Shown here piece by piece: positions 33,515 to 45,760 of a stretch of 64,000 bases of DNA; the first letter of the stretch is position 1; every line of letters starts with the position of its first letter. The position numbers and the translations under genes were made by a program. The notes beneath the pieces were generated by a model. The model had not been told where the DNA came from. It searched no databases and saw nothing but the letters and a program-made list of their open reading frames with translations. The DNA is taken from positions 38,874,001-38,938,000 of the forward strand of contig OY292278.1 in NCBI GenBank assembly GCA_958496175.1. Reading direction: 5' to 3'. This stretch comes from Sisyra terminalis (lineage: Eukaryota; Arthropoda; Insecta; Neuroptera; Sisyridae).

Positions 33515-34880
33515 ATGAAAATGCTTTTTTTTGCAAAATGTAATAGCTTAACATTTAAAAACGATAGTCCCTTGTTGTAATGGAAATAAGTTATTGAAGG
33601 ACTTCAGTTAGCCTTAATGAAATAAATTGAACCAGGTAATTTCAAGCCGTCGTATTCTGGTGGAGAGAAATTGCCATTGTCTCAGAGTAAATTTGTTTTA
33701 AATTAAATTATTTCAGACAAATGATGACAGTGGAAAGTTTGGTGAAAGTTGCTAAAATTACAAAACTTCATAAGCCCAACTAATAATTTCCAGATTTAAT
33801 TTTTGTCAAACTTTTTTCATTGTTCACAAATTTCGGAGATAAAACATTTGAACCAATTGCAACCCGTCTTCCGGAAAAACATTGCTGTCAATACTCCATT
33901 CTCCTTTACGGCGTCTAATAAGAAATAATTTACAAACAACGAAAAAACTTTGTTTATTAATTTCATCCTCAAACACACATTGTTACCATCTTCAACACAT
34001 TTTAATCCAAACCCTAAAACTTTGTCGCTAAAACTTGCAATAAAGCCCATCCTCAATTCGAAAGTTATTTGTTAAATTAAATGAAAACGAAATGAAATTT
34101 CAACAACAGCTCGGGAAAGAAGAATTCAGTACCATCATCATCTTACACTAAAACTGAGTAAGTGTAAGTGCCTCGTAAGAAATGCTCGTCCCGAAATAAT
34201 GAAAAGATAAATTTGAAATTACGCACCTCATACTAATATGAAAATATATCAAAGTGGTTTGCTTGATTGTAACAATGCGTCGCAATTAATTATTCCGAGC
34301 TTTTATGTAACAAAAGCGTTTATTTATTTATTTACATGAGAGCTTTTCAGAATGCTTGAGACGCGCCCGAGTTTCCGTGTTATTTGTGCACTACCTTTCC
34401 TTTTATTTCCACCGAAGGTAGAAAGACACGAACCTCCTCCCATTTCCCATTCCCGAGCTTTCATGCGAAGAGACATCCACGTAATAATTCTGATAACATG
34501 ATAATTTGTTCGTTCACACATCAAAGTCGTCAAAGTAAGTGAAAAGACCTCTCAAGAGCCAGTCGTGTCGTGAAAGTATATCTATTACATTAGACCTGGG
34601 ATCGGGAGATCGGGAGTCTGCCCCGTTTATGTGTGGGGGGTTTGAAAGGACATGCGACGGCTAGAAGACGACAACACTTTTCATTAAAGATGTTGATGAC
34701 CTACATCACACACCCGTCATTCTATGTGTTAGGGACTCTCTTTCAACTACCCTTGTCAATACGAAAAGGTGTCCCATTACAAAAGTGGGAATTTCCCATC
34801 TTTTCAACGTCTTCATGTTTGTCTCCTGTGTTCATCGTAATCTCTAGCAATAAAGAACGTATTTGTACGTAATCTTTGAT
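33515..34880. other. non-repetitive stretch, candidate noncoding conserved island (33820-34880)
   Basis: Higher-complexity sequence with words such as GGATCGGGAGATCGG (near 34600) and ACCACGTTTT-free mixed composition. Open frames on both strands (33817-34056, 34324-34533, 34633-34872) have no family resemblance. No element is identified. Confidence 0.25.
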
Positions 34881-37800
34881 TTAAACTTTGATGAATAAAA
34901 CAGCAGAGTAAATTTAAAAAAAAAAAAACTGTTTATGAAAAAGTAATTCACAAAGATATTATTTTAAGGATTAAACTTTAAATTGTGAGGTGTGTCTCAT
35001 ATTATTTTTCCTTTTTGCATAGAAGATTTGCCAATTTCCTGTTAGAATATATCCTATTAGGATTGTGTGAATCTAACCTCTATTTTCCTTTACCATAGTT
35101 AAACTTAATGCTAAATTTTACCGTCAAATATTTAAAGATCGTTAAGGGATGAAATGACAATGATAACATATGTGGTACTTTAGAACATGATGGTAGTAAT
35201 AAAGTTGAAATGTGTTTCTATAAAGTGAGAGGTTATTTCTAGTTATATTTGAACTATCTCTCATCCCTTAGTAAGACACTTTTATTGTTTTGTATTTTTT
35301 GTAAGTAAAAAAGAGGAAAAAAAAATGATTTTCCTACTTATAACATGTCTTATATAATTTATGAATGATCCCTAATTGTTAAGTTTAACACTAAGTTAAG
35401 TGTTAATAGACTAATTTTGTACACTACTACAAAATTAAGTGTTATGAAGAATTCTGAAGGAAAACACTACCAAAATGTTAAACCATTTATAAAGGATATT
35501 TTTTTTAAATGAATATGTTTTTTTATGAATATTAAATATACAAATAAAATGAAACATACTGTATATTTTTCACCAAGCTTCAGTGACTAGTAAAAGTTTA
35601 GAGGTCTAATTAATATTTACATCATTGATTTTGCAACGCAAAATTTATAAGAAAATAATATTCAAAATTTTGTTGCGCCTTCATTTCAACAATCAGTTGA
35701 ATCCTTGATAATGATTTAATTTGTATTCATTTATAATAATTCATTTAAAACTAGGAAAACTAACGTATTAGGTCTATTAATATGGAACCGGGTTTTTCCA
35801 AAGGTGGCAGCCATTAAGGGGTCCTCCAACTCATGTTCTTAATGCATTTTATATATCTGTTAATGTTCAATTTGCTAAAGTTAAAAAATCCTACTTCATC
35901 ATTTTAAATATCATTAAACATGTTGAGTTTTGTATATTTTACGTACGATTCGCGGATCGTATTGATTTTATATTATTCTTTAAACAAAAACTGCTACAGA
36001 ATTGCATTGAAAGCTCGATTGAAAATGGGGATATTGACGTAGAGAACGAATAATGCGGAAAACTACCGAATAATTTAGAAAACATTGAATTGTAAAAGTT
36101 GTTGGAAGAGAATAGTAAATAAATGCAACTACAACTTACGATAGTAGATTTGAATCAAGCTTTAGCGCAAAAAATGGCCAGAAAATCAAAATAGGTAATA
36201 CTAAGTTATCATGCTCAATGGTAATTCCCCTGGTCACACAGAAAAACAAGTGAAGGATATAATAGAGTATATAGGATAGTTTTGGAGTGGCCACCTCAAC
36301 TACTTGGCCACCAGTGGACTAATAGGCGAATATTTTGAATAAAATAATTATTTTTATTTAAAAATGATGAAAGCTTTTTTCCGAAAAATAAATCGGTTTC
36401 ATACTAACACACCTGTAAATCATGTTGTTCAAAGTTCAAGTTTTGGGTCAATCAGAAATGATAACTAAAAAATCAATTACTGAGATTAGTAATACATATA
36501 ATTATAAAAAATTACTTTTAAATAATTATTGTGTGAATGATATAATTCAGGTTATATGACAAAACAGAATATGCTACTCACGTATAGTTAAAATTCTACC
36601 TGAAACGATTTTCCGGAAAACAGTACTTCTAAATCTAGACCAGACTGTTTTTCGGACAAAATTTCATTTTTACTAATGAAAAGACTGTTTTTTTTTTACT
36701 TTACCAACAATAGTAGTTCTTAAGAATTTTGGAACCAATTGTAGACATCTTTGTTTAGATACACTACGTTTTCTCCTATTTCCTTTTCTCTTTTCTATGA
36801 AACCTCTTTTAAAATATAATCTCTTGCTTTTATTTTATCTTAAAATGAACAATTGTTTGTATTATAATAAGGAAAGTTGATTTAGTTTTGAAAGAATGCA
36901 GTTTTTAAGAAGTTAACTAGTTATTTCGAAAATCTTCTTTAGCAAACTGTCATCGTTTTGTTATGCAATAAAATTAGTGAAACTTATTGTTTCAGTACAA
37001 AACTGGATCAAATGAGAAAAAATTCAATTAGTTTCAGACAGTTAAAACAAGTTTAACTAATCCAATTGTTGGAATTATGTTAGAACTTTTAGTAACAGTT
37101 TTATGTGAAGTTGAAATTCCTATTGGATAAAAATGATTTTGTATTTAATAATCCAGGTTTATGTCAATTTTTATTCGTATAATAAAGACAGGTATGAATT
37201 TTTTTCGGGAAAACCTAAGATGTTTTGGAAGTACCGACACTTTAAGTTACTTAATTGATGGAGAAAATCAGTACAAAAGAAAGGCATCTATATAATTTCA
37301 AAAAAATTAAAACAATATCCAAATAAGTTGCTTTAATTTTCCTTCAAAATTTGGCATAAACTGTTCGGAATATCTAGTAATGGGAAAAGAATTGAGTAGC
37401 TTATAAAATTTAGATATAAATATGAACCGGACAGTTTATATTTTCTTATTGTTAGAAATTGAAACTTAAATTTTTTTTTTTAGAATGATATGATTACTCG
37501 AATAACAGAAAAAATGGGTTATTTTATTTTATAACCAACAGAAAAGTTATTAATAAAAAATAACCTACAAAGACAAAAATTTTATTCTTAATCCTTTCAA
37601 TTTAATTCTAGCTCACATTTACCTAATTTAAGTTGTAGTTTACTTAATATTTGACTTGGTTTCAAGAAATTTACTAGACCCTTTGCTAAATGTAAGAATT
37701 TTATAAGTTCCATAAAGTAACTTCGATCGAGCTGAAACTTTAATACATAAAAATCTTACATAAGATAGCCTGAATCTTTATGCAAAATCCAGCTTGATTG

Positions 37801-37890
37801 AATAACAGATAGTGTGTTAATTGTACCTCCAAAATGTGTCGTTATCAATCAAGAACGCGAAACTAATCCTTTTGTTCTTTTGGTGTCTCT
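34881..37890. other. unannotated AT-rich stretch
   Basis: No gene, RNA or element is securely recognised. GTCTATTAATATGGAACCGG near 35773 resembles the outer end of some Tc1/mariner-type elements, but no partner end was found. A short inverted pair AACACT(T)AA / TTAGTGTT lies near 35384-35406. Confidence 0.35.
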
Positions 37891-38370
37891 TCAATGTTGA
37901 AGATTGGTGATCCCATTGGCAATTTTGATTTTGGATACAGTAACGCGGAAAAGTCCTCTAGTGCTTTTTCCAAACCATCGACGAAAGTTGGCTAGCCAGG
38001 ATGTCCTTCTTCTTCTCAAAGCTCCTTTTCCTTCAATCCGACCCTGAATGGTAAGCAGGAAGAAGTAATAATTGTCCTTACGCATGACATGGTCTAGGAA
38101 CAGTAATAGTCTTGGCTTAATATGTATCATAAAAACTTTTGTGGTATTAAGTTTCGTTAGTACTTTTTTATTTTGCACGTGGTCCCTTCAAGCTATCTTC
38201 TGGATTCAGCGATATAACCACAATTCAAATGTGATAACTTTATCTTCCAGTCTGTGAATAAGAGTCCTGTGTGAATAAGAATCATAGGGAACACATAGTG
38301 CTTGACCATTTTTAACCACAGTCCAGAGATAAAGTTCGATCCACAAAGATTTTTTTCATCTTTGTGAAAT
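37891..38370 (-). pseudogene. R4-type LINE ORF2 C-terminal fragment
   Basis: The minus strand reads LKMVKHYVFPMI, then in another frame TFELWLYR and RDHVQNKKVLTKL. It ends with LDHVMRKDNYYF, LTIQGRIEGKGALRRRRTSW and LANFRRWFGKSTRGLFRV. These follow the order typical of the region after the RT in R4-type LINEs (CYVFPVLLYG, EAFEMWLYRR, LGHVLRRD, GKIEGKR-xGRR-xSWL). Two frame changes and internal stops show decay. The last 95 codons remain open to the stop. Related pieces lie at 43563-43865, 7807-8474 and 59319-59960. Confidence 0.85.
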
Positions 38371-40455
38371 TTCCTCTGGCTTGCACAATATGGCTGCCTA
38401 TTTCCTGCTCCATATCTTATTTCTAGTTGATATGGCAAACTAATAAAAATGATTTAATAAAAAAAGACATAGTAATGAGAAACAAAGTTAAACAAACCTT
38501 ATACCAATCAATCGCAAAAGTTATTAAAAAAGGGACAAATCATTTTACCTTTGATTAATCATTATCTTCAATTATCACTAACTTCACTGCACTCCATTTT
38601 GATATAATCATCCAACTAATTAAGATTAATTTCATAAACCGTATCACAAAAAATTAAGATCAATAATTTGCACTTGTTTAGTAACAATTAATTCGTCAAT
38701 AATTAATCAATTAAAAATTAAATTGGAATTAAGTTATAAGAAATTAGCGTAGTAAGTATTGTAAAAATAACAAGTGGACTTGTTTATTATAATTGATCTT
38801 CAATTTTTTCAATTTGGCTGCGTTCGTTCTTTGCAAATTTGAATTACATCGCTAGCGATGGAAAACGCAAAAACAACATACTTATTCTTGTCTTATACAT
38901 TTAGTTTATAATTTATTGTCTTCGTCACTTTAAAAATTATTGTTACAATTAAATTTGAAATAGCTGTTCTTGTCTTGTACATTTAATTATCCGATTTTCT
39001 GTTTCTGTCATTTTACAATTAGCGAAAAAGTTAAATATTTAGAATAAGCTATTTTTGATCAAATTGAAATTTGGGGATAATACGATTTTTCCGGCGCCAC
39101 GATTTAATAATGGAATCTTATAGAACTCGACGAAATAAAACGAAAATGAGGATTAAAATTTTTCCATATATGGCTTAGTTTACGATATCAATATCAATAT
39201 TTAAAAATTATTAAAATTATTTTGTTGCCTATTTTTAGATAATTTTTTTAGGATTTTCATGAAAAAAAGGGTAAATTCTTACAACCGTAGAACCTCCATT
39301 ATTTTGCTTTTGCTCTAAGGAACCATAAAAAAGGGGTTCAGGAGTAAAAATCCAATGAGGGTTGAGAAACGTCACTCATATTTGGGAAAATTGCAATTTC
39401 GATTTTGTTTTAAATGTAATTCACGAGTAATTCAGGTCACAAAAATAAACATTTAATTTTTTAAGGAGGTTTCATCCCCAAACCCTCATTGGGGTCTTAC
39501 TCCTAGATCCCTTATTTTTAATTTTAAGCACATAAAAAAATGGTGAATTTACAATTGTATTAATTTACCTTCTTTTCATGAAAATCCTAAAAAATTCGTT
39601 TAAAAAGTGAAAAAAAATATTTAAGTATCGGTATTTCGTAAACTAAGCGAGATATCGAAAAGTTTAACTCTTCATTTTTGTTTTATTTCGTCGAAATCTA
39701 TATTAAACCGTTGTTAAAACTTGGCATCGGAAGAATCGTAGTCTTGCCTGAAATTTTAATAGATGAAAGTATAAGATGGCATTAGTCTAAGTGCAAAAAT
39801 TACAGTTCCATTGATTAACTGAAATGATAACTGAAATATGATAATTATTACCTCCAAAATGTGTCGTCTAGAATGCAAAACTAATATAAAAGATTTAAAT
39901 AAAATTAAGTTGAAACTTGAAACCAATTCTAGTAGCAGACATAAGTACAGTTAGTAGGAATATAAAAAAACCAAAAAGCACTTTGAGTCCTTATAGTAAA
40001 AGAAAGTAAGGCTACAACAACAAAAAGGTTCACCAAATTTTTTAAGAGGAATAAACATATTTAAAAAAAGATTTTAATTTAATTCCCTTCCATTGATAAA
40101 ATGCACAAAAAAGGTAAAAAATAAATTTATGAACAAAATTTTCGATATTAAAGCGATATTAGCTAATTAATGAGAATTTAAACTATTTAGATGTGCAAGG
40201 AGTGCAATTTTGTTTACAATTTGGTAATATGGAACACCTCTCGCTTTGATGTACAACTAAATAGCTTACAATTCTCATTATTTGGCGAATATCGTCTTAG
40301 GTTCGATGGTGCAATGCATACGAAGATTTAGTAAAAAAAATATTTTTACCATTTTACCAATAGAAGCGAGGGTTTCAAATCATTGTTTAAATATTTTTAT
40401 TTTCCCTTTTTTAGCCTTCCAATATATTTTTATATAAATTTTGTCAATTGTTAGC
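38371..40455. other. unannotated AT-rich stretch
   Basis: No gene is recognised. ACCTCCAAAATGTGTCGT occurs at both 37827 and 39852, each followed by an AA(C/T)GC(G/A)AAACTAAT word, so a short dispersed repeat brackets this stretch. CCTCATTGG-GTCTTACTCC near 39483 and an inverted relative near 39348 hint at another decayed repeat. Confidence 0.35.
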
Positions 40456-40520
40456 TCAAATTTGACCTAACTTATTGTTGTCGTTTGTTTCAACTGCCAT
40501 TTTGATTGTGATTGAATTGA
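40456..40520 (+). repeat. short piece of the dispersed repeat family
   Basis: TTGTTGTCGTTTGTTTCAAC then TGCCATTTTGATTGTGATTG resembles the middle of the 29655 and 48264 copies (GTTGTCATTGGTTTCAACTG). Too short to define borders. Confidence 0.35.
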
Positions 40521-40569
40521 CTCACTCTTACATACGCCTGTGAAAGTAGGCGATCAAATTATTTTTTAA

Positions 40570-40785
40570 GGTTTAGTATTTAATATAAAGTGTAAATCAG
40601 GATGTGGTAGACTAAAAAATTTGGCAGTGTTTTATTTTATTAATTACAATTAGCAACATTTCGTCGGTGTGATTCCAACTTCATCAGGCTACCTTGTAAA
40701 TTGCATTAAATAAAATAAAACACTGCTAATTTTTTTGATCTATTACATCCTGATTTGTCCTTTATTTAACATATCGATTTAGACC
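40570..40785. mobile_element. foldback MITE with hammerhead-like hairpin in centre
   Basis: The left arm (GGTTTAGT...AAATCAGGATGTGGTAGA...GGCAGTGTTTTATTTTATTAA) pairs with the right arm up to TCGATTTAGACC; arms are about 75 bp and imperfect. The AGCAGTGTTTTA and CAGGA(T/C)GTAGTAGA words are shared with the palindrome at 53235-53390, so these are two members of one family. Between the arms lies a hairpin with hammerhead-like core boxes. Confidence 0.7.
40652..40690 (-). ncRNA. hammerhead-like motif inside foldback
   Basis: The minus strand reads AGC CTGATGA A GTTGG AATCACA CCGAC GAAA TGTTGCT. The CUGAUGA and GAAA boxes are exact and stem II (GTTGG/CCGAC) is 5 bp with one wobble. Outer AGC/GCT can pair. 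An extra A stands before stem II and no proper stem III/cleavage triplet is evident, so self-cleavage is doubtful. The layout is shared with 61604-61640. Confidence 0.35.
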
Positions 40786-42409
40786 TGAAACAATGGAAAA
40801 GTGTAACATTTGATTCAATTTAAAATACTTGGTGGTTATTAAATTTTACGATGGATTCATGTGTTGTCATCGAGAGTAAGCAGGGGTGCCAAAATTTAGC
40901 ACTGTAAAGTGCTGAGAAGTAGGTGAAAAATAGATTATAAGTTCTGTACCTTACAGACTAACAAAGGGAGTTAATAGAAGCGAAATTATAAAAAAATTAT
41001 GGTAAAGTTGAACTTGGAAAAAGAAATACTGCTATTATATCCTATTGGTTGTTTCATTTAATTACTCAATTTTTTTTAACCACCAATTCTGTTATAAAAA
41101 TATGGAAAGTCTGCGGATAAATTACGTATTTTATGATCGAAAATAACGAGTTATTGAATTGTCTATATACTATCGATGAAGACGATAACTGGTTGTATTG
41201 TCGATAGTCAGTCAATCCTTCAAACGTAATATTCCGTAGTTCGAGCAGATATCGCAAGTATAGCTATACCGTCGTATACATAACGATATTATCACACTTT
41301 TATCCAGTCCCGTAAAACGTCTTCTAGCTCTCATCTAAATCACCTTCCTTTTGCCCCGTTACTTTGTATCGTTTGTAAATTCGAACGAGTCGAGTCGTCA
41401 GGAGAGTCAGGAAGATGAGCACGAATGATGGGATCGAATCTACAATTTTATACGAGCATCACATATAGTTATAACTTCCATGTTATTAGAGGAAAACGTG
41501 CGAAACGTCGTAAACTTACCTGCTGGAGGTTTTTGCTGAAAATAAGCAAAAAAAAAAAAATGGATGGTAAATTTTGTTTTCGCACGCACTTGATGAAAAT
41601 CGAGTACTGGCGATGAAGGAAACATAAATTGTTTATGAATGGAATGAGGCAGGAAAGACAAAGTAAAATGGGAAGAGTGGAGGATGAGGGTTTTTATTAG
41701 GCAAACAAACGTCAAGAAAAGTCTGTTGGCAAACAGACGTGTTGTTTACAGAGAAGCTTTGAGATTTATTTATGTTTGAGTTTACAAGTACATTCATTAA
41801 CTTATTTATTATGATGAGTGATTTCTCTAAAGTGTTTCTATATATCAGTACGCCCAGTATGCGGTAGTCGAGACTTGTCTTTCAAAAAGCTTCTTTGATT
41901 TTTAAATTTGTTACGTTTGTCCGTTGATTGACACTTTGTTTATTTCTTAATTATTTTTTATCAATCAAACACTCTCCGCATGAAATTAGACTAAGTGAGA
42001 TTTCCAACAGATGTTCAATATATTTCTCAATTTAATTAAGTACCAAGATTTTTCGTATACACTTTATATATTTACGTAATTAAAAAGGCACGAATTAAGA
42101 GTAAAATTTCCATTTTTTAAGAGTTTCGTATCTCAAAAAGATAAAAAGAAACTCTTATAAGGCCATTTCATTGTTTAATAAGTACGTCTGTTGGTCTGCC
42201 AATGCTATTTTTCTTCAGGACACCATTGAAGTATCAAGTTGAAATTTGTATAACTCAAAAAAAATTTTGGTTTCTTTTTTTTTTGTGGACAATTATGTAA
42301 TTTGCACCAGTTCACCAATGTGCTGTTACATCATGGTGGTGATAACAGGCAATTGATTTTTTGCGACGTTTAAGTTGCTGGAGGAGGCGAACTTAATTCA
42401 TCTGCCTTT
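40786..42409. other. unannotated; higher-complexity island at 41270-41720
   Basis: 41270-41720 is non-repetitive and GC-richer than its surroundings (for example CGAACGAGTCGAGTCGTCAG at 41383, CGTGCGAAACGTCGTAAAC at 41496), a candidate conserved noncoding block. The rest is AT-rich and empty. Frames at 41425-41715 on both strands have no family resemblance. Confidence 0.3.
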
Positions 42410-43060
42410 TTTTTTTTTTTGGTTGGTTGTTCTTGACTTTGTGGTCAAATTTCTTGAAGCTCCTAAAGGAGTTTTCGTTTCAACCTTCTTTGTTTTATAG
42501 TTTTCCCCAAGCCTAGTTCTACTGCACTAGGACAATTTTCTAGACCGTTAAGGAAATTCCTTGAGAGTTGGATTAGAAAGTCTTTTATGTATGGGACGTT
42601 CATTTCGTGATGAATTTAGTGGTTTTTCACATACCATGGAGCTCTAATAATGGTCCTCAAGACTCTACTTTGGAACACCTGTAGATTATTGTGATTTTTC
42701 TTTGAGGATGGAAGCCAGACTGCGCAGGAGTATGTGAGAAGGGGTCTAATGACTGATTTGTATATCATTATTGAACATTCCATACTTAGACGAGATCTTT
42801 TGTTGATAAGTGGGTATAGTTGGATGAGTCGAGTGTTGGATTCTCTGATTTTACTAGAAATGTGGCTTTGCCAGGTTAATTTTGAGTCCAGAAGTTTGCC
42901 CAAATATTTAACAGGTGTTTTTTTCTCACACTACGGAATTTCCATGTGATCCAGCATAATTGGCTCCAGTTGGTTGGAGAAACGTTTTAGAGAGAAGATT
43001 TGGGTGATGTTTTTAGATGGATTTATAAGAACAAAAATAATGTTGATTTCTTGAGTTATG
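42410..43060 (-). pseudogene. Jockey-type LINE ORF2 C-terminus with poly(A)
   Basis: The minus strand reads VYNWTNITQEINIIF, KRFSNQLEPIMLDHMEIP, a stop, TPVKYLGKLLDSKLTWQSHI, LIQLYPLINKRSRLSMECS, YKSVIRPLLTYSCAVW, LQVFQSRVLRTIIRAPWYVK and, past another stop, NVPYIKDFLIQLSRN. This is the classic Jockey order KYLGVHLDxKLTWxxHI ... LLxYKSxIRPxLTYxxPVW ... LQxFQNKxLRxIxNAPWYVRN ... NVPxI. The 3' UTR ends in a T-run on the plus strand (42406-42420), so the poly(A) tail is preserved. The RT core lies outside the surviving piece. Two in-frame stops show that it is dead, but the 95-codon middle is still open. Confidence 0.9.
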
Positions 43061-43562
43061 TTAGTCCAATTGTAAACGTTCTACAACCACGTAATCTGCT
43101 TTCTTTGATATCCTCTGCGGCTTTCGATTTTATCTTTAGTTATGAGCTGGATAGTTTTGTTTCGGTATCCTTTCAAACCATGTCTTAAGTATAATATTTT
43201 TCATGTCCAAATAGAAGTAAATGGTATATTTTTCTCAGATCCCATATAAATATTTAAACAACCAACGTTAACTTACTTGTTTATACCTGGCAACTCCACA
43301 GTTGGGCAGGGATAAAAGCAGGCAACTTATTCTTTTTAAATTCTTTTGGATATATTCTCTTAACAAGAGTACGATTTTTTAAATAATTAATGAGGGAAGT
43401 AGATCCAAAAATTTAATTACGAATTTTACGATTTAATCCGGTCAGGATTAAATTAGGCAACCTATGTGCAATGTGTTAATGTGAATATTATCTATAATTT
43501 ATTTCTTATCACCAATAAATAACAGATCAGGGTATATATTTCTTATACCGGATCTCGTACTA
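43061..43562. other. unannotated spacer between two LINE tails
   Basis: The part nearest 43061-43190 may be more of the Jockey element, but motifs are no longer readable; the rest shows nothing. Confidence 0.3.
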
Positions 43563-43865
43563 TTATAATAGAACTGTTATTAACTTAAATCTTATAAACC
43601 TAGAAAAAATAATTTTATGAATAGTAAATAATTTCCGAACACCATTTACTCTTCTTACAATTCTTCCGCTAGTTTGCATAGCTGTATACGGTATTCCAAG
43701 TATTCTTCTAGACAACCACATTTCGAATGTCTCGAGAATATTGATCATAACAATTTTGTGACTCCAAGCCTCAATTTCGTAAAGCAATAATAGATCAAAT
43801 ATAAAATTAGACCATTCTTTTGCGAAACTTTAGGGTTAAGTCGTTGTTGCAGAATTGATGATAAT
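43563..43865 (-). pseudogene. R4-type LINE fragment (post-RT region)
   Basis: The minus strand reads LTLKFRKRMV, then after a frameshift LLYEIEAWSHKIVMINILET, FEMWLSRRILGIPYTAMQT and IVRRVNGVRKLFTIHKI. It aligns with the CYVxSxLLYGxExWT ... FEMWxYRRxLxIPWT region also seen at 37.9-38.4 kb. This is a decayed piece without the RT catalytic box or 3' end. Same strand as the nearby Jockey tail, but a different LINE clade. Confidence 0.8.
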
Positions 43866-43895
43866 TGACGATAAATTACGTAATTACGAGTAATA

Positions 43896-44115
43896 TTCGA
43901 TCATCCAGCTGTGGCTGACGGTTGGTGAGAACACCCTCTCTATATTTTCTGCTTGGTTCTTCCACTGATTTTCGATCGCCTAGCTGTTATTGGCTGAGGT
44001 GAAAATGCCTTCTCTTTGATTTCTTCATGGTTCTTCCAGTGATTTTCGACCATCCAGCTATGATTGGCTATTGGCGAGAAAGCTCTCTCTTGGTTATCTC
44101 TGTATGCAATTTTTT
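43896..44115 (+). repeat. 73-75-bp minisatellite, three copies
   Basis: Each unit reads TTCGA(T/C)C(A/G)(T/C)C, CAGCT-TG-(T/G)(T/A)TGGCTG, (G/A)AAA or CACC, TCTCT, then TGGTTCTTCCA-TGATT. Units start at about 43896, 43970 and 44043 and show modest divergence. The third runs to within a few bases of the Tc1 element. Noncoding. Confidence 0.75.
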
Positions 44116-44125
44116 GTTGATACTA

Positions 44126-44759
44126 TAGAGATGTGAAAGTTATTAAACTCAAAAGAAGATTTTTACTTTCTTCCAGTAATGTATCGCCCAGAATGTAAAA
44201 CATCCAACATCAGTTATGGTTTAGAGCTGCATGTCAGCAAAGGGTATCGGAAGGATATACATTGTGGAAGGTACTATGAGGCATGACCAATATACAGGTC
44301 TTGGAAACGAGGTTATTGCCTCAAACTAAAAAGTGGTTTCCGGAAAAAAATGTTATTTTTATGCAGGATGAAGCTCCTTACCATAAAGCCAAAAAAGTTA
44401 TGGATTTCCTCAAAAATTTCAACATTAATGTGCCTTCTTGGTCATGAAATAGTCCTGATGTGTATCCCATAGAAAATTTCTGGACCATTGTGAAGAAAAA
44501 CTAAAAAAAATAAACTATTACAACACAGGTGGATCTGATTACTGAACTCATTAAGATTTGGCATCATAATAAAATATAAATAAAAAAAATAGTATAGAGC
44601 ATGCCAGGATGAGAAAAATAAATTATCAACAATAAAGGGTACTACACAAAATATTAGATGATTGAAATTATTGTAGTTTTTAAATTTATGACATTTAAAA
44701 ACAAAAATGTGTTTTTTTTCTCTTGAGTTATCTTGAGTCTTACAATTTTCACACCTCTG
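44126..44759 (+). mobile_element. internally deleted Tc1-like element
   Basis: Ends TAGAGATGTGAAAG (44126) and CTTTTCACACCTCTG-type right end (44745-44759, inverted CAGAGGTGTGAAAATTG) with TA on both sides (44124-44125 and 44760-44761). ACTCAA follows inside both ends. It is 634 bp against the usual 1.6-1.7 kb; the transposase N-terminus and first catalytic Asp are missing. Confidence 0.75.
44170..44620 (+). pseudogene. Tc1 (DD34E) transposase C-terminal half
   Basis: Frames read VEGTMRHDQYTGLGNEVI and then VIFMQDEAPYHKAKKVMDFL (second catalytic Asp in MQDEAPYH), FNINVPSWS, a stop, and NSPDVYPIENFWTIVKK (catalytic Glu in PIENFW). By count 34 residues separate Asp and Glu, the DD34E signature of Tc1. 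ITTQVDLITELIKIWHH and SMPG correspond to the C-terminal end of the family. A frameshift at the Asp box and several stops disable it. In active relatives the protein cuts at TA sites. Confidence 0.88.
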
Positions 44760-45001
44760 TATTATGGTTATTAAAGCTCAAAAATATCCTGTATGGTAGA
44801 CTTCTGGACTTCTGTAATTTTATAAACAATTGTATTTTTTGATGATAATATTTTAAAAGCAGGGATTACAGAAGCATGTTTTAAGCATTGCTAATAGAAT
44901 TCGGTTGGTAGTTGTACAGGAAAAAGGCACCGCGATATAAAACATTCCACGGAAAAAGATTTTAAATTATGAAGTAATAAAATGAACTTTCCTTACGATC
45001 A

Positions 45002-45080
45002 GCTATTATATCATCGATATTTCATACAAAAAGATTGGAAACCCAAGCGACCTATGAATGCATTTTATCTGTTCTGTAGA
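45002..45080 (+). CDS. possible host exon: HMG-box-like start
   Basis: One frame reads KPKRPMNAFYLFCRSLE (45039 onward). KRPMNAF is the conserved first helix of HMG boxes; LFC(K/R) is particularly like the BBX/bobby sox and capicua type (RRPMNAF-L-FCKRHR). The rest of the box does not follow in this frame. A pyrimidine-rich acceptor-like CTTTCCTTACGATCAG ends at 45001 and a weak donor-like GTAGAAGT starts at 45075, so a short exon is conceivable. It may equally be a pseudogenic or chance match. The next kilobase is unusually GC-rich and non-repetitive, which weakly supports a host locus. Confidence 0.22.
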
Positions 45081-45179
45081 AGTCTAGAACACCTACATTC
45101 TCGTTCTTATATCTTCCAAGGCATGAACTCGGAACATAACCTTCCTCCCTCATTCTCATGTGGCATGTGCATGTGTGTG

Positions 45180-45760
45180 ATATAATACGACATAATATTT
45201 AAAGTAACCTCTACCAATCTCCATAACCCACCGTGCAACCCAACCCCGTGCAGAACCACATACGAAAGGGATCGCGATAGGGGATGGGATGAGGACCGCG
45301 CGAATGCTAACGTCGAACTTTATGTTGATAATTCATTTTAATGTTGTAGTTATTTTATATACCTTCACACACCAACAACAATGTATGTGTACATGAGGCA
45401 TCATATTGGAACAATATTCGCATTTGTGGTCTCTCATACTATCAGTCAACTATAAATGTAGTTGTGCCCCACTAATATGTTTGTCTATTTGTTAGACAAA
45501 GAGCTGCGAGCGTAGCTATAAAACGGTGGAAAATGTGGTAATACAATTGGCCCAAAAACAATGTGTACATACAAAATAAACAGATAGCTCTATGGAAGAG
45601 TACGAATAAAAATGGAATGGGGATAGACCTCCGCGAAAACCAACCCCATATTCCCGGAACACACGGAAAACAGAAAAGCGGGAAACTAACACATCGAATT
45701 GGAGAGAGATGGAGAGTGGTGGTTAAAAGTATTTCTACAACTTTTCTACTATGATGGCTT
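45180..45760. promoter_or_regulatory. candidate conserved noncoding island
   Basis: GC-richer, non-repetitive DNA (for example GGGATCGCGATAGGGGATGG near 45270, GACCGCGCGAATGCTAACGT near 45294). No mobile element is recognised. The 63-residue plus-strand frame at 45563 has no family resemblance. Adjacent to the HMG-box-like stretch. Confidence 0.3.

Noticed and set aside
35773..35800. GTCTATTAATATGGAACCGG as a Tc1/mariner terminus
   Set aside because: Only one end is seen; no partner or transposase nearby.
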